A stretch of 64,000 nt of DNA from Bifidobacterium sp. WK012_4_13. GTDB lineage: Bacteria > Actinomycetota > Actinomycetes > Actinomycetales > Bifidobacteriaceae. Under the pieces are notes generated by a model, which was not told the DNA's origin, made no database searches, and saw nothing but the letters and a program-made list of their open reading frames with translations. Within the stretch, counting starts at the first letter, position 1, and every line of letters begins with the position of its first letter. The stretch spans positions 2,170,001 to 2,234,000 of the forward strand of contig NZ_CP129683.1 in assembly GCF_041080835.1 (NCBI RefSeq), read 5' to 3'. Shown piece after piece: positions 1 to 8,674 of the stretch. The position numbers were made by a program, and so were the translations under genes.

Positions 1-1
1 G

Positions 2-658
2 GATTTCAATGATTCCATGATGTTGAGAAGACTTAGCAAGAGGATGCCGATTGTGGTGTACAGCCGTGGCCTTCAGTCGCAGCCGGTGGCTTCCATCATG
101 TCGGACAACGCCTCGGGCATGCGCCTGATAATCGACCATCTTGTGAATGCTCACGGACTTCGAAGACTGGCATTCGTGGGCAGATTGGATTCAGACGATC
201 TGACTACGCGTTTTCATGAGTATCTGGCGTACCAACAAAAAATCGGACTTATCGGTGCCGAAGAGCAGGGGCGTCTCATTGAGGCCACTCCCAATGAGAT
301 GGATGCGTTCGTCTCTTCGGTGACGACGGAGGCTCTGCCTGACGCCTTCGTCTGTGGCACGGATCAGCTTGCATTGAGCGTGCTCTCGAAACTGCGTGGG
401 TTGGGCATTCGCGTTCCAGATGATGTTGCCGTAACAGGATTCGATGGCATTCTGGCAGGACGCCTTGCCTCGCCGCAATTGACGACCGTGCGTCAGTCCA
501 TGGAGGAGATGGGCAGACTTGGGGTGAAATTGCTGCTCCGCAATGATGGAAGGCCGCTGCAATCGCCGGAATTGCACATTCTCCCGGTGAAACTGATGTT
601 GAGACAGAGTTGTGGCTGTGGCCTGAACGGGGGAGAGCGATCCTCGACCGTGGCCTGA
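2..658 (+). CDS. LacI-family transcriptional regulator, C-terminal part (5' end outside window)
   Basis: The reading frame is open at the left edge, so the N-terminal helix-turn-helix lies outside the window. The 218 visible residues match the periplasmic-binding-protein-like effector domain of LacI/GalR repressors: the stretch around VPDDVAVTGFDG and the SPQLTTVRQS segment are typical, and the end has the LRQSCGC motif common in this family. It lies 302 bases upstream of, and on the same strand as, a sugar ABC importer, so it is probably that operon's local repressor responding to the imported sugar. That role is inferred from position. The protein ends in a short Ser/Thr/Arg tail and nothing suggests it is broken. 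Confidence 0.9.
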   Translation, partial: DFNDSMMLRRLSKRMPIVVYSRGLQSQPVASIMSDNASGMRLIIDHLVNAHGLRRLAFVGRLDSDDLTTRFHEYLAYQQKIGLIGAEEQGRLIEATPNEMDAFVSSVTTEALPDAFVCGTDQLALSVLSKLRGLGIRVPDDVAVTGFDGILAGRLASPQLTTVRQSMEEMGRLGVKLLLRNDGRPLQSPELHILPVKLMLRQSCGCGLNGGERSSTVA

Positions 659-881
659 TCCCTGTCTTGCGGCCGGCACCGTGGCTGTTCCGGGCCATAT
701 ACCGTGTGCCGTGCCGCATTTGCGCTGCATAGGTCTCCCGAAGGCATGATTCGATTCTTGCTGCGCGCTGTCTCGACACCATATCCTGCGATTGCCGCAA
801 GACCTGCAATAGTGCTTGCAGGGGGGGTAGGCGAAGGATCTCGATCGCCTGTAGCTGCAAAGTCCGATAGCATTCGCCGAC

Positions 882-938
882 TTGACAACCGGAGCTATCC
901 GATTTATTCTTTTTATGAAATCTAAGCGCATAGATTTC
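882..938 (+). promoter_or_regulatory. Promoter and palindromic operator of the first ABC sugar operon
   Basis: A consensus -35 TTGACA (882-887) is followed after 17 bases by TATTCT (905-910), a good -10. Just downstream, at 917-938, lies a palindrome with perfect 8-base arms GAAATCTA and TAGATTTC around AGCGCA. The centre GCGC and the position at about +1 to +20 fit a LacI-family operator, most likely for the upstream regulator. The AAGGAGG ribosome binding site of the binding-protein gene follows at about 948-954. Assignment to that regulator is inference. Confidence 0.7.
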
Positions 939-960
939 TAACTGTTCAAGGAGGAACACT

Positions 961-2241
961 ATGAAAACCCATCTCATGATGAGAAAGTCGGTGGCGCTCG
1001 TTATCGCGTCCGCGACTTTGCTGGCAATAGCCGGTTGTGGAAGAACGACCGAGTCTGGCGGAACCGAGGGTGGCGCATCTTCGACGATTGACAGCAAGCC
1101 TGCCACAGGAACGGTGACGATATGGGCCATGGGGAACGAGGGGGACAAGCTCTCGAGTTTCGTGAGCGGCTTTGAAAAGGAAAACCCTGACGTTACCGTC
1201 AAGGTCACCGCAATACCTTGGTCTTCCGCACACGACAAGCTGCAGACTGCGATTGCAGCCGGCAACGCCCCTGACGTCGCTCAGATGGGCACTACATGGA
1301 TGGCCGATTTCGCTGGGTCGTTCTCGGAGGTTCCCAGCAACCTCGGTCTGAGCGATTTCTCCGATGGTCCGCTCAAGGCAGGGCAGGTCAAGGGGAAGCA
1401 GCTTGGAGTCCCATGGTATGTTGACACACACGTGCTCTTCTATCGCAAGGACATTGCCGAGAAGGCAGGTTGGAACAGGGCTCCCAAGACATGGACCGAA
1501 TTGAAGAGCATGGCCGCGGCAATGCAGAAGGTCGAAGGAGTCGATTACGGCTTCTACATAGCGCCATCAGGAACAGACTGCTTCCTGGGCAACCTCGATT
1601 CCGTGTATTCGTCGGGTGGAATACTGCTCAAGGACGGAAAGTGGAACTTTGACAGCGCTCAGGTAAAGAAGGGATTCGAACTTACCACATCGCTGTTCAA
1701 GGATGGAATCGCCGATGCGAACGCCGATGTCAGTTCCGGAGCTTCGATCGCGAACTTTGCCTCGGGCAAGACGGCGATGATGATTGCCGGTCCCACGACG
1801 ATAAGCCAGCTGAGCGATCTTGACAAGAACATCGCATCAAAGTACGCGACGGCCGTTCTTCCGACCGCCAAGACCTCGACGGCCTTCGTCGGTGGTGCGG
1901 ACTTCGTTGTATTCAAGGATTCAAAGAACAAGCAGGCGGCATGGAAGTTCGTGAAGTGGGCCAGCCAGCCGAAGATACAGGCGCAGTGGTATCAGCTGAC
2001 CTCCGATCTGCCTGCGAGCAGTTCCGCATGGAAGGAATCTGCTCTCAGCGGTGACGACAAGCTTTCAGCATTCGGCGAGCAACTGAAAAGCACGATGGCA
2101 CCGCCCGCGGTCACGACCTGGGCGCAGGTGACCGGCGCTGCCGATCAGATCGTCGAACAGATGAACAAGGGAACGCTCAGCGTCAGTCAAGGCATGGAGC
2201 AGTTGCAGAAGCAGGCCGAATCGATTGGCACTGGAGAATAG
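961..2241 (+). CDS. Sugar ABC transporter substrate-binding lipoprotein
   Basis: A 426-residue family 1 extracellular solute-binding protein. It has a lipoprotein signal peptide (positively charged start, hydrophobic core, lipobox IAGC with the modified Cys at residue 26) followed by a Ser/Thr/Gly-rich linker and a domain beginning TVTIWAMGNEG, typical of carbohydrate binders. It should be tethered to the outer face of the membrane and deliver an oligosaccharide to the two permeases directly downstream. The start is set by the AAGGAGG site about six bases upstream. The neighbouring GH1 and GH65 enzymes suggest a gluco-oligosaccharide substrate, but the exact sugar cannot be read from the sequence. 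Confidence 0.93.
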   Translation: MKTHLMMRKSVALVIASATLLAIAGCGRTTESGGTEGGASSTIDSKPATGTVTIWAMGNEGDKLSSFVSGFEKENPDVTVKVTAIPWSSAHDKLQTAIAAGNAPDVAQMGTTWMADFAGSFSEVPSNLGLSDFSDGPLKAGQVKGKQLGVPWYVDTHVLFYRKDIAEKAGWNRAPKTWTELKSMAAAMQKVEGVDYGFYIAPSGTDCFLGNLDSVYSSGGILLKDGKWNFDSAQVKKGFELTTSLFKDGIADANADVSSGASIANFASGKTAMMIAGPTTISQLSDLDKNIASKYATAVLPTAKTSTAFVGGADFVVFKDSKNKQAAWKFVKWASQPKIQAQWYQLTSDLPASSSAWKESALSGDDKLSAFGEQLKSTMAPPAVTTWAQVTGAADQIVEQMNKGTLSVSQGMEQLQKQAESIGTGE

Positions 2242-2244
2242 TCG

Positions 2245-3156
2245 ATGAAAAACATCAATGAGAATGCATCACAGGGGTATAGACAGGTACGCAGGAGAAG
2301 AACCTTGATAGCGTGGGGATTCTCATTGCCGTTCGTACTCGTTTTTTCCGTGTTCATGCTGATTCCGCTCATCACATCCATATCGATGTCGTTCACCGAT
2401 ATCACGGGCAGCGACCTGCGAACGCCCTTCAATGTGAACTTCGTCGGTCTGCAGCAATATGTGGCGCTGTTCAGCGACCCGCAGTTCGTCCACTCGCTTA
2501 CCGTGACGGCGATATTCGTGGTGGTCGGTCTGCCACTGACCATGGCCTTGGCGCTGATGTCCGCAGTCGCTCTGAACAAGGGGTCACAGCATCTGAACTC
2601 CTTGTTCAGAGCCCTGCTCTATGCGCCGGTCGTGGCCAGTATCGTTGCGATATCGGTGGTCTGGCGTTATATCCTCCAGAAAAATGGCTTGCTCAATGAG
2701 CTGTTGGGGGTGTTCGGCGTTCAAGTCGATTGGCTGCACAGCACGAGCACGGCGCTGCCATCGCTGATTGTAATGACCACCTGGCGTAACATGGGCACGC
2801 TGATGATCATCTTCCTGGCAGGGCTTCAGACGATACCGGAAGAATTGGAAGAGGCTGCCGCCATCGATGGAGCCAGCAGATGGAGAACCTTCCGCAGCAT
2901 CGTTCTGCCACTGCTCAAGCCGACTCTGCTGCTCGGTGCAGTGCTGCTCAGCGTGGCGTATCTGCAATTCTTTGAGGAATCATTCGTCATGACGCAAGGC
3001 GGACCTCTGAATTCAACCATGTCGGTCGCCTATTACATATACCAGAAGTTTGGCTACGGCCAATACGGCATCGCTTCGGCGGCAAGCTGGGTGCTCTTCA
3101 TCATCATCGCGCTGATAAGCGTGCTGCAATTCAAGATTCTCAAGACGGATGAGTAG
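2245..3156 (+). CDS. Sugar ABC transporter permease (MalF type)
   Basis: A 303-residue integral membrane protein with about six hydrophobic segments, the first at residues 25-48. The cytoplasmic EAA loop that docks with the ATPase is visible near residue 205 as EEAAAIDGASRWRTF. It starts three bases after the binding-protein stop codon and ends directly against the next permease, so the three genes form one operon. No ATP-binding subunit is encoded nearby, so the importer probably uses a shared MsiK/MsmK-type ATPase encoded elsewhere, as is common for actinobacterial sugar importers (family knowledge). Confidence 0.93.
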   Translation: MKNINENASQGYRQVRRRRTLIAWGFSLPFVLVFSVFMLIPLITSISMSFTDITGSDLRTPFNVNFVGLQQYVALFSDPQFVHSLTVTAIFVVVGLPLTMALALMSAVALNKGSQHLNSLFRALLYAPVVASIVAISVVWRYILQKNGLLNELLGVFGVQVDWLHSTSTALPSLIVMTTWRNMGTLMIIFLAGLQTIPEELEEAAAIDGASRWRTFRSIVLPLLKPTLLLGAVLLSVAYLQFFEESFVMTQGGPLNSTMSVAYYIYQKFGYGQYGIASAASWVLFIIIALISVLQFKILKTDE

Positions 3157-4038
3157 GTGCAGAACATGATTGCTCAAAACACGAAAGCCAGCAAGTCAAA
3201 CGCAAGGGGCCTTTGGAGAAGATTCATCAAGGCGCGGGGCATCACCTACATAGTGATTGCTTTGATCGCAGCAATTTGGGTGTTCCCATTTTTCTGGATG
3301 CTGATGGGATCGTTGAAGGACCAATCCGAGATTCTTGCAATTCCGCCTACGGTCTTTCCCAAGCATGTCATTTTCAGCAATTTCACCAAATGGTTCTATG
3401 AGTTGCATTTCGGCAATTATTTCATGAATTCGCTGATCGTGGCGATCTTCACGGTGCTGGGAAACATGGTGTTCTGCTCCATGGTCGGCTACGCTCTGGC
3501 AAAGATCGATTTCGCAGGGAAGAAGATACTGTTCGGCGCCGTCATGGTTACGCTCATGGTTCCGACAGTCGCAACCTTTGTGCCGATGTTCGTCATCATC
3601 TCGAACCTGAGACTGGTGAATACCTATTTTGCGCTGATACTTCCGTTCCTGACTCAGCCGATAGGCGTATTCCTCATGCGACAGTTCATATCGGGAATTC
3701 CTGACGCGCTGATGGAAGCGGCAAGGGTGGATGGCGCAGGTGAGATCAGGATATTCTGGAAAATCATTCTTCCGCAATGCGGGCCGCCTCTGGCAACGCT
3801 GAGCATTCTGACGTTCCTGAGTTCATGGAACAACTTCCTGTGGCCTCTCGTCGCATCCCAGACCGACAACATGTATACGCTGCCCGTTGCCCTGTCTCTC
3901 TATTCCACCGGTCAGAATGCAACGAACTACAGCCTTCTGCTTGCCGGAGCGGTGCTCGTCATCGCGCCGATCCTGCTGCTGTTCGTATTCCTGCAGCGGT
4001 ACTTCATCCAAGGTGTTGCGATGACGGGAATCAAATAG
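3157..4038 (+). CDS. Sugar ABC transporter permease (MalG type)
   Basis: A 293-residue partner permease of the CUT1 family with about six membrane segments. The EAA motif near residue 190 reads MEAARVDGAGEIRIF, and the C-terminus ends VAMTGIK, typical of MalG-like subunits. A GTG immediately follows the stop codon of the previous permease. An ATG nine bases later (3166) is an alternative start, and neither has a strong ribosome binding site, so translational coupling is likely. It forms the transmembrane channel together with the preceding subunit. Confidence 0.92.
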   Translation: MQNMIAQNTKASKSNARGLWRRFIKARGITYIVIALIAAIWVFPFFWMLMGSLKDQSEILAIPPTVFPKHVIFSNFTKWFYELHFGNYFMNSLIVAIFTVLGNMVFCSMVGYALAKIDFAGKKILFGAVMVTLMVPTVATFVPMFVIISNLRLVNTYFALILPFLTQPIGVFLMRQFISGIPDALMEAARVDGAGEIRIFWKIILPQCGPPLATLSILTFLSSWNNFLWPLVASQTDNMYTLPVALSLYSTGQNATNYSLLLAGAVLVIAPILLLFVFLQRYFIQGVAMTGIK

Positions 4039-4098
4039 GCGTCAATCCACGGGTCACAACACCACCATCCATACAACAAGAACATTCAAGGAGCAACA

Positions 4099-5277
4099 GT
4101 GTCAACTGCATCCATATCCTTCCCGCAGGACTTTCTTTGGGGAGCGGCAACCGCCGCCCACCAGATCGAGGGAAACAACGTAAACAGCGACTGGTGGGTC
4201 CGAGAGCATTCGCCTCACAACGGTCTCAAGGAACCTTCGGGCGATGCATGCGACAGCTATACTCGTTTCGCCGAAGACATCGCCATATTGGCGAAGTCCG
4301 GATTGAAAGTGTATCGCTTCTCCATTGAATGGGCTCGGATCGAACCTGAAGAGGACTTCTGGTCTCGGGCGCAGCTCCTCCATTACCGTGCAATGATCGA
4401 CGAGTGCCTCAGACAAGGCATCGAGCCGATGGTGACGCTCAACCATCTCACTCTGCCGAGGTGGTTCGCTGCCAAGGGCGGGTGGCGCAGCCCAGAATCG
4501 ACGAAGTATTTTTCGCGGTATGTGTCCAAGGTTCTGCCAATTCTGCACGGCATCCATTGGGTATGCACGATCAACGAGCCCAATATGGTCTCGCTGACCC
4601 ACGGAGGGGCGGAAGGGTCGAACATGACCGCATCAGCCCTGCCCCAACCCGACCCCGTCATTTCCGAGGCGCTGATTCGCGCCCATCGGGCTGCGCGTGA
4701 ACTGCTCTCCTCGATTGACGGCCTCAAATCAGGATGGTCCATTGCCGCCCAGGCATTCCACGCAATGCCTGGGTGCGAGCGAGAGATGCTGGAATACCAG
4801 TATCCTCGTGAGGACCTGTTCTGGCAGGCATCTCAGGGAGACGACTACATAGGCGTTCAGGCATACTTGAGAACCTACATCGGCAAGGATGGCCCGCTTC
4901 CGGTTGCCGATGGCGTCGAGAAGACGCTCACAGGATGGGAATACTTCCCTGAGGCATTGGGAATAGCCGTGCGCCACGGTTGGGAGGTTTCAGGGCACAC
5001 CCCGCTCTTCGTCACGGAGAACGGCATCGCCACCGATGACGACTCCAGGCGCATCGATTACACAACGGAAGCGTTGAAAGGTCTCCGAGAGGCTATGAGG
5101 GACGGAATCTCCGTGCTTGGCTATCTTCACTGGTCTCTGCTCGACAATTATGAATGGGGCTCGTACAGTCCGACATTCGGACTGGTGGCAGTCGACCCAA
5201 TGACGTTTGCACGCCAGCCCAAGCCGTCGCTTTCGTGGCTTGGCGCGATAGCGAAGTCCGGAAGAGTGGAAATTTAA
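4099..5277 (+). CDS. Beta-glucosidase / 6-phospho-beta-glucosidase-like, GH1
   Basis: A 392-residue cytoplasmic glycoside hydrolase family 1 enzyme. Both catalytic glutamates are visible: Glu160 in TINEPN (acid/base) and Glu307 in FVTENG (nucleophile). The N-terminal FPQDFLWGAATAAHQIEG is the GH1 signature, and YLHWSLLDNYEW near the end is the family's aglycone-side motif. It is shorter than the usual 440-480 residues, as in some actinobacterial members. The GTG start is supported by AAGGAG nine to ten bases upstream. It follows the importer after 60 bases and probably hydrolyses the imported beta-glucoside. I see no clear sign of preference for a phosphorylated substrate, and an ABC importer argues for an unphosphorylated one. 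Confidence 0.93.
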   Translation: MSTASISFPQDFLWGAATAAHQIEGNNVNSDWWVREHSPHNGLKEPSGDACDSYTRFAEDIAILAKSGLKVYRFSIEWARIEPEEDFWSRAQLLHYRAMIDECLRQGIEPMVTLNHLTLPRWFAAKGGWRSPESTKYFSRYVSKVLPILHGIHWVCTINEPNMVSLTHGGAEGSNMTASALPQPDPVISEALIRAHRAARELLSSIDGLKSGWSIAAQAFHAMPGCEREMLEYQYPREDLFWQASQGDDYIGVQAYLRTYIGKDGPLPVADGVEKTLTGWEYFPEALGIAVRHGWEVSGHTPLFVTENGIATDDDSRRIDYTTEALKGLREAMRDGISVLGYLHWSLLDNYEWGSYSPTFGLVAVDPMTFARQPKPSLSWLGAIAKSGRVEI

Positions 5278-5293
5278 GCATCGTCGCGATTCT

Positions 5294-5334
5294 GATTCCA
5301 TATGTGCGCTCAATGGTGTCTCGCATATGGAATC
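5294..5334 (+). promoter_or_regulatory. Hairpin between the GH1 and the HAD-GH65 genes
   Basis: An 11-base perfect inverted repeat, GATTCCATATG (5294-5304) and CATATGGAATC (5324-5334), with a 19-base loop lies in the 81-base gap. No T-run follows, so it is more likely an mRNA-stabilising or attenuating structure, or a protein-binding site, than a strong terminator. Confidence 0.45.
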
Positions 5335-5358
5335 CCATATCGTCGTGGAAAGGTAAAC

Positions 5359-8300
5359 ATGCAGAAGTTGCAGGCCGTGCTGTTCGATCTTGATGGAGTG
5401 CTTGTCCCAACCACCATCTTGCACATGGAGGCATGGAAGGAACTCTTCGATTCATTCCTGCCAGATGACGTCACAGCATATACGGATGAGGATTATTATC
5501 GATACGTTGATGGCAAGCCAAGGAATGCCGGTGTGCGTGCGGTCTTGGAAAGCCGAGGCATCTCCCTTGACGGTGGCGGCGAAAGCGATGCCATGGATTC
5601 CTTGACCATCAACGGTCTGGGCACGCGAAAGAACGGCATCTTCGAACGATTGCTTTCCGTGCATGGCATTGAACCCTATGAAGACACCGTCGATGTGCTG
5701 CGGCATTACATTGCGCAAGGTGCCAGGCTTGCAGTGGTTTCAAGCTCCAAGAATGCCCGTTCCGTTCTCGCCCAGGCAGGAATCATCCGCTATTTCGACG
5801 AGATCGTCGATGGAAGCGTTCGTGAGGAGAAGGGTCTTCGCGGTAAGCCCGCACCGGACACATTCCTGTACGCCGCTCAGCTGCTGGGTGCCGACATCAA
5901 TGAAACCGCAGTCTTTGAGGATGCCGTGTCAGGGGTCAAGGCTGCAAGGGCTGGGAACTTCGGTCTGGTGGTGGGAGTTGATCGTGGCGCGGGGAGGCGG
6001 GCCTTGATGAGCTCAGGAGCTGACGTCACCGTTTCCAACCTCATTGAAATATTTGACGGTGCGGCACGTGATGGGATGGATTCGTCGGAGACCGAGACGG
6101 ACCCACTTTCGCAAGATCGCTATCCTCTCAATGATTGGAGCTTCACAGAGAAATCAAGACCGAACGACGACAGTGCAACGCTGTTTTCGGTTTCCAACGG
6201 CACGATTGGCGTGCGTGCGGTCGGTGCAGGCGCACGCTCCCTGGGTAACGGAACGTTCCTCAGTGGTTTTCACGATACATCCTGGATTCAATATCCCGAG
6301 AATGCCTATGGCCTGGCACGCGTGGATCAGTCGGTCCAGGGGGTTCCTGACGCGTCCGATTTCCATCTGTGCCTGAACGCGCGCCCCATCGAACAATACC
6401 TCGTCGACTCACGGCAGACCATTGATTTTCGCACTGGAATATCAACGTGCGTCCAACGGTATTCACCAGGGTATGGGCAGAAGCTGGAGGTTGAGATCAA
6501 GCGGGCCGCATGCCTGTTCGAGCCCAATCTTGCAGTGATATCAATGAAGGTCAGAGACGAGGGCCTTTCAGGATCGACCTTGGAGATCGATGGCCATCTC
6601 AATGTTCAGGCATTGCACGCAGACATGGACTCCGACGATCCCCGAAAGGCTCGTGGATCGGAGCAAGTGCTCGAGAGGATCTCGAGAAAGGAAGCCAAGG
6701 CGAGACGCACGAATGCCACGGGCATGAAATCTGCTCGATCTTCGCTTGCGGATTCCGACATCGTAGACGTGTATCGTACGCAGCACTCGCGTCTGATGGT
6801 CGCCGTCGGCCTGCGACAGTTCGTCAATGGGACTCGAACAAATTCGACACGCTGGAAGTTCTATCTCGATGGCACGGCCGAGATTGAGGTTCTCAGATAT
6901 GCCGCCTACCATAATTGCAGGATTGAGCCGATCGGTGTGACCGACGGGCTTGAGGCGCATACAAGAACCAGTCAGGATGAGGACAGGCTCGTGACCGCAT
7001 GTCGCAAGACCCTGGACCGATATGGATCGGCGGACGACTCCCGGGTGCTGCGTAAGCAGCGTGCATGGCTCACGCGATTCTGGAAGCGATCGGACATCCA
7101 GATCGTAACGAAACGCGGCGATCATTCACGCATGCGGCAGGCGTTGCGCTGGGAACTCTTCCAGCTTGCACAGGCAAGTGCCTCCATTCCCAATGGGATT
7201 TCCGCGAAGGGGCTCAGTGGCACCGGATACAGCGGCCATTACTTCTGGGACACGGAAATCTACATTCTCCCCTTCATTCTCTTCTCGGATCCCGCCAAGG
7301 CAAGGCGAATCCTGGACTATCGCTTCAGCATGCTTCCGGCGGCGCGCAGAAGGGCAGCCGCGCTCAATCTTGATGGTGCCCTGTTCCCTTGGAGAACCAT
7401 CGATGGCGAGGAATCCTCGTCGTATTACCCGGCGGGAACGGCCCAATACCATATCAATGCGGATATCGCGTTCGCGGTCGAGCGCTATGTCTCCCTGACC
7501 GAAGACGAGGACTTCCTGGCAGAGGAGGGGGCTGACATCCTTGTCGAAACCTCACGAATGTGGGCAAGCATCGGGTTCATTGGAGAAGATGGGAAATATC
7601 ATATTCATCGAGTCACGGGACCGGATGAATACTCTGCGCTTGTCGATGATAACTTCTATACGAATGCGATGGCTCGGTTCAACCTTCGCACAGCGTGCAG
7701 GCGGCTCCTGTCGCTTGCGGAGAAGAATCCCGATGCGTTTGCCGAGATACGGAATCGCCTGCATCTTGAATATTCCGAATTGCAGACCTGGCAGCTGTAT
7801 GCGGATCGGATGTATCTTCCCTTCGACTCGAATCTGGGGATTCATCCGCAGGCGACCGACTTCTTGCGCAAGGAGCATTGGGACACCACGCATTTCAGGG
7901 CAAGGCCCCTCTTGATGCACTATCATCCTCTTGAAATCTACAAGAAGCAGATAATCAAGCAGCCAGATGTCGTGATGGCTTTGTATCTGCTGAAGGATTC
8001 GTTCCCGATGCAGCAGAAAATCGCCGATTTCCGCTACTATGACGCGATAACCGCAGGTGATTCCACGCTCTCTGCGACCGTGCAGAGTGCGGTGGCAGCC
8101 GATATTGGCGATATGGATGCCGCTGTGAGATATCTTAGGCAATCCTTGTTCGTCGATCTGGCCAATACGCATGCCAACACTGCTGACGGCATCCATCTGG
8201 CATGCGCTGGGGGGATCTGGAATTCACTGATCGAGGGATTCGCGGGGCTTTCCGTGCGGGGCAACCTACTCGAATTCAGGCCGCACCTCCCAGACGACTG

Positions 8301-8493
8301 GGAGAGCATGACATTCAGACTTACGGTCCATGCCTGCTTGCTTCAGATCACGATAGATCATGACTCCATCCATGTGAAGACCGTAAAAGGCGACCAAGAT
8401 TTTCGCGTCGCCGATCTTCGAAGGAATCAGATGGAAGAGGCCCATGAGCAGGGAAGCGAATCAGTCCGGCAGGAGGTTTTCGCACACCGCTGA
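5359..8493 (+). CDS. Fusion: beta-phosphoglucomutase (HAD) + GH65 phosphorylase
   Basis: A two-enzyme fusion of 1044 residues. Residues 1 to about 230 are a HAD-type beta-phosphoglucomutase, with the nucleophile loop FDLDGVLVPT (Asp10, Asp12), then VSSSKNAR, RGKPAPDTF and FEDAVSGVKAA. From about residue 255 the protein is a GH65 (alpha/alpha)6-barrel phosphorylase. Its general acid is Glu757 in the VTGPDEY motif, and the phosphate-site region CAGGIWNSLIEGFAGL lies near the C-terminus. GH65 phosphorylases split alpha-glucosides with phosphate into beta-glucose 1-phosphate, which the HAD half converts to glucose 6-phosphate. The reading frame opens at 5302, but the ATG at 5359 has a GGAAAGG site and begins exactly at the HAD domain. 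The disaccharide substrate is not predictable. Confidence 0.9.
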   Translation: MQKLQAVLFDLDGVLVPTTILHMEAWKELFDSFLPDDVTAYTDEDYYRYVDGKPRNAGVRAVLESRGISLDGGGESDAMDSLTINGLGTRKNGIFERLLSVHGIEPYEDTVDVLRHYIAQGARLAVVSSSKNARSVLAQAGIIRYFDEIVDGSVREEKGLRGKPAPDTFLYAAQLLGADINETAVFEDAVSGVKAARAGNFGLVVGVDRGAGRRALMSSGADVTVSNLIEIFDGAARDGMDSSETETDPLSQDRYPLNDWSFTEKSRPNDDSATLFSVSNGTIGVRAVGAGARSLGNGTFLSGFHDTSWIQYPENAYGLARVDQSVQGVPDASDFHLCLNARPIEQYLVDSRQTIDFRTGISTCVQRYSPGYGQKLEVEIKRAACLFEPNLAVISMKVRDEGLSGSTLEIDGHLNVQALHADMDSDDPRKARGSEQVLERISRKEAKARRTNATGMKSARSSLADSDIVDVYRTQHSRLMVAVGLRQFVNGTRTNSTRWKFYLDGTAEIEVLRYAAYHNCRIEPIGVTDGLEAHTRTSQDEDRLVTACRKTLDRYGSADDSRVLRKQRAWLTRFWKRSDIQIVTKRGDHSRMRQALRWELFQLAQASASIPNGISAKGLSGTGYSGHYFWDTEIYILPFILFSDPAKARRILDYRFSMLPAARRRAAALNLDGALFPWRTIDGEESSSYYPAGTAQYHINADIAFAVERYVSLTEDEDFLAEEGADILVETSRMWASIGFIGEDGKYHIHRVTGPDEYSALVDDNFYTNAMARFNLRTACRRLLSLAEKNPDAFAEIRNRLHLEYSELQTWQLYADRMYLPFDSNLGIHPQATDFLRKEHWDTTHFRARPLLMHYHPLEIYKKQIIKQPDVVMALYLLKDSFPMQQKIADFRYYDAITAGDSTLSATVQSAVAADIGDMDAAVRYLRQSLFVDLANTHANTADGIHLACAGGIWNSLIEGFAGLSVRGNLLEFRPHLPDDWESMTFRLTVHACLLQITIDHDSIHVKTVKGDQDFRVADLRRNQMEEAHEQGSESVRQEVFAHR

Positions 8494-8549
8494 TGCATGT
8501 GGCCACATCGGCGCCCTCCGAATCGAGAGGGTGCCATGTGTCGGACCTG

Positions 8550-8624
8550 CATCTTCTGAAGCTGCATCTTCTGAAGCTGTGCCTTCTGAAGCTCTGCCCT
8601 CTGAAGCTGTGCCTTCTGAAGATG
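8550..8624. repeat. Five tandem copies of a 15-bp repeat
   Basis: Five head-to-tail units of 15 bp begin at 8550, 8565, 8580, 8595 and 8610. The first two are identical (CATCTTCTGAAGCTG) and the others differ at one to four positions. The array lies in the 181-base gap between the GH65 fusion and the zinc-ribbon gene. Because 15 is divisible by three, several frames stay open across it, but none has a convincing gene structure. Confidence 0.85.
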
Positions 8625-8674
8625 TGGACCCCTGATAGTGTGGTTCACAGGGAAAGCCAAGCGGGGGGAAGATA

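Noticed and set aside
276..1265. 329-codon minus-strand frame across the LacI end and the binding-protein start
   Set aside because: It runs through a well-defined lipoprotein signal and promoter on the other strand; a shadow.
8427..8660. Minus-strand frame with QLQKA-type five-residue repeats, resembling a pentapeptide-repeat protein
   Set aside because: The periodicity is a by-product of the 15-bp DNA repeat, which leaves several frames open; there is no ribosome binding site and the rest of the frame is not typical.
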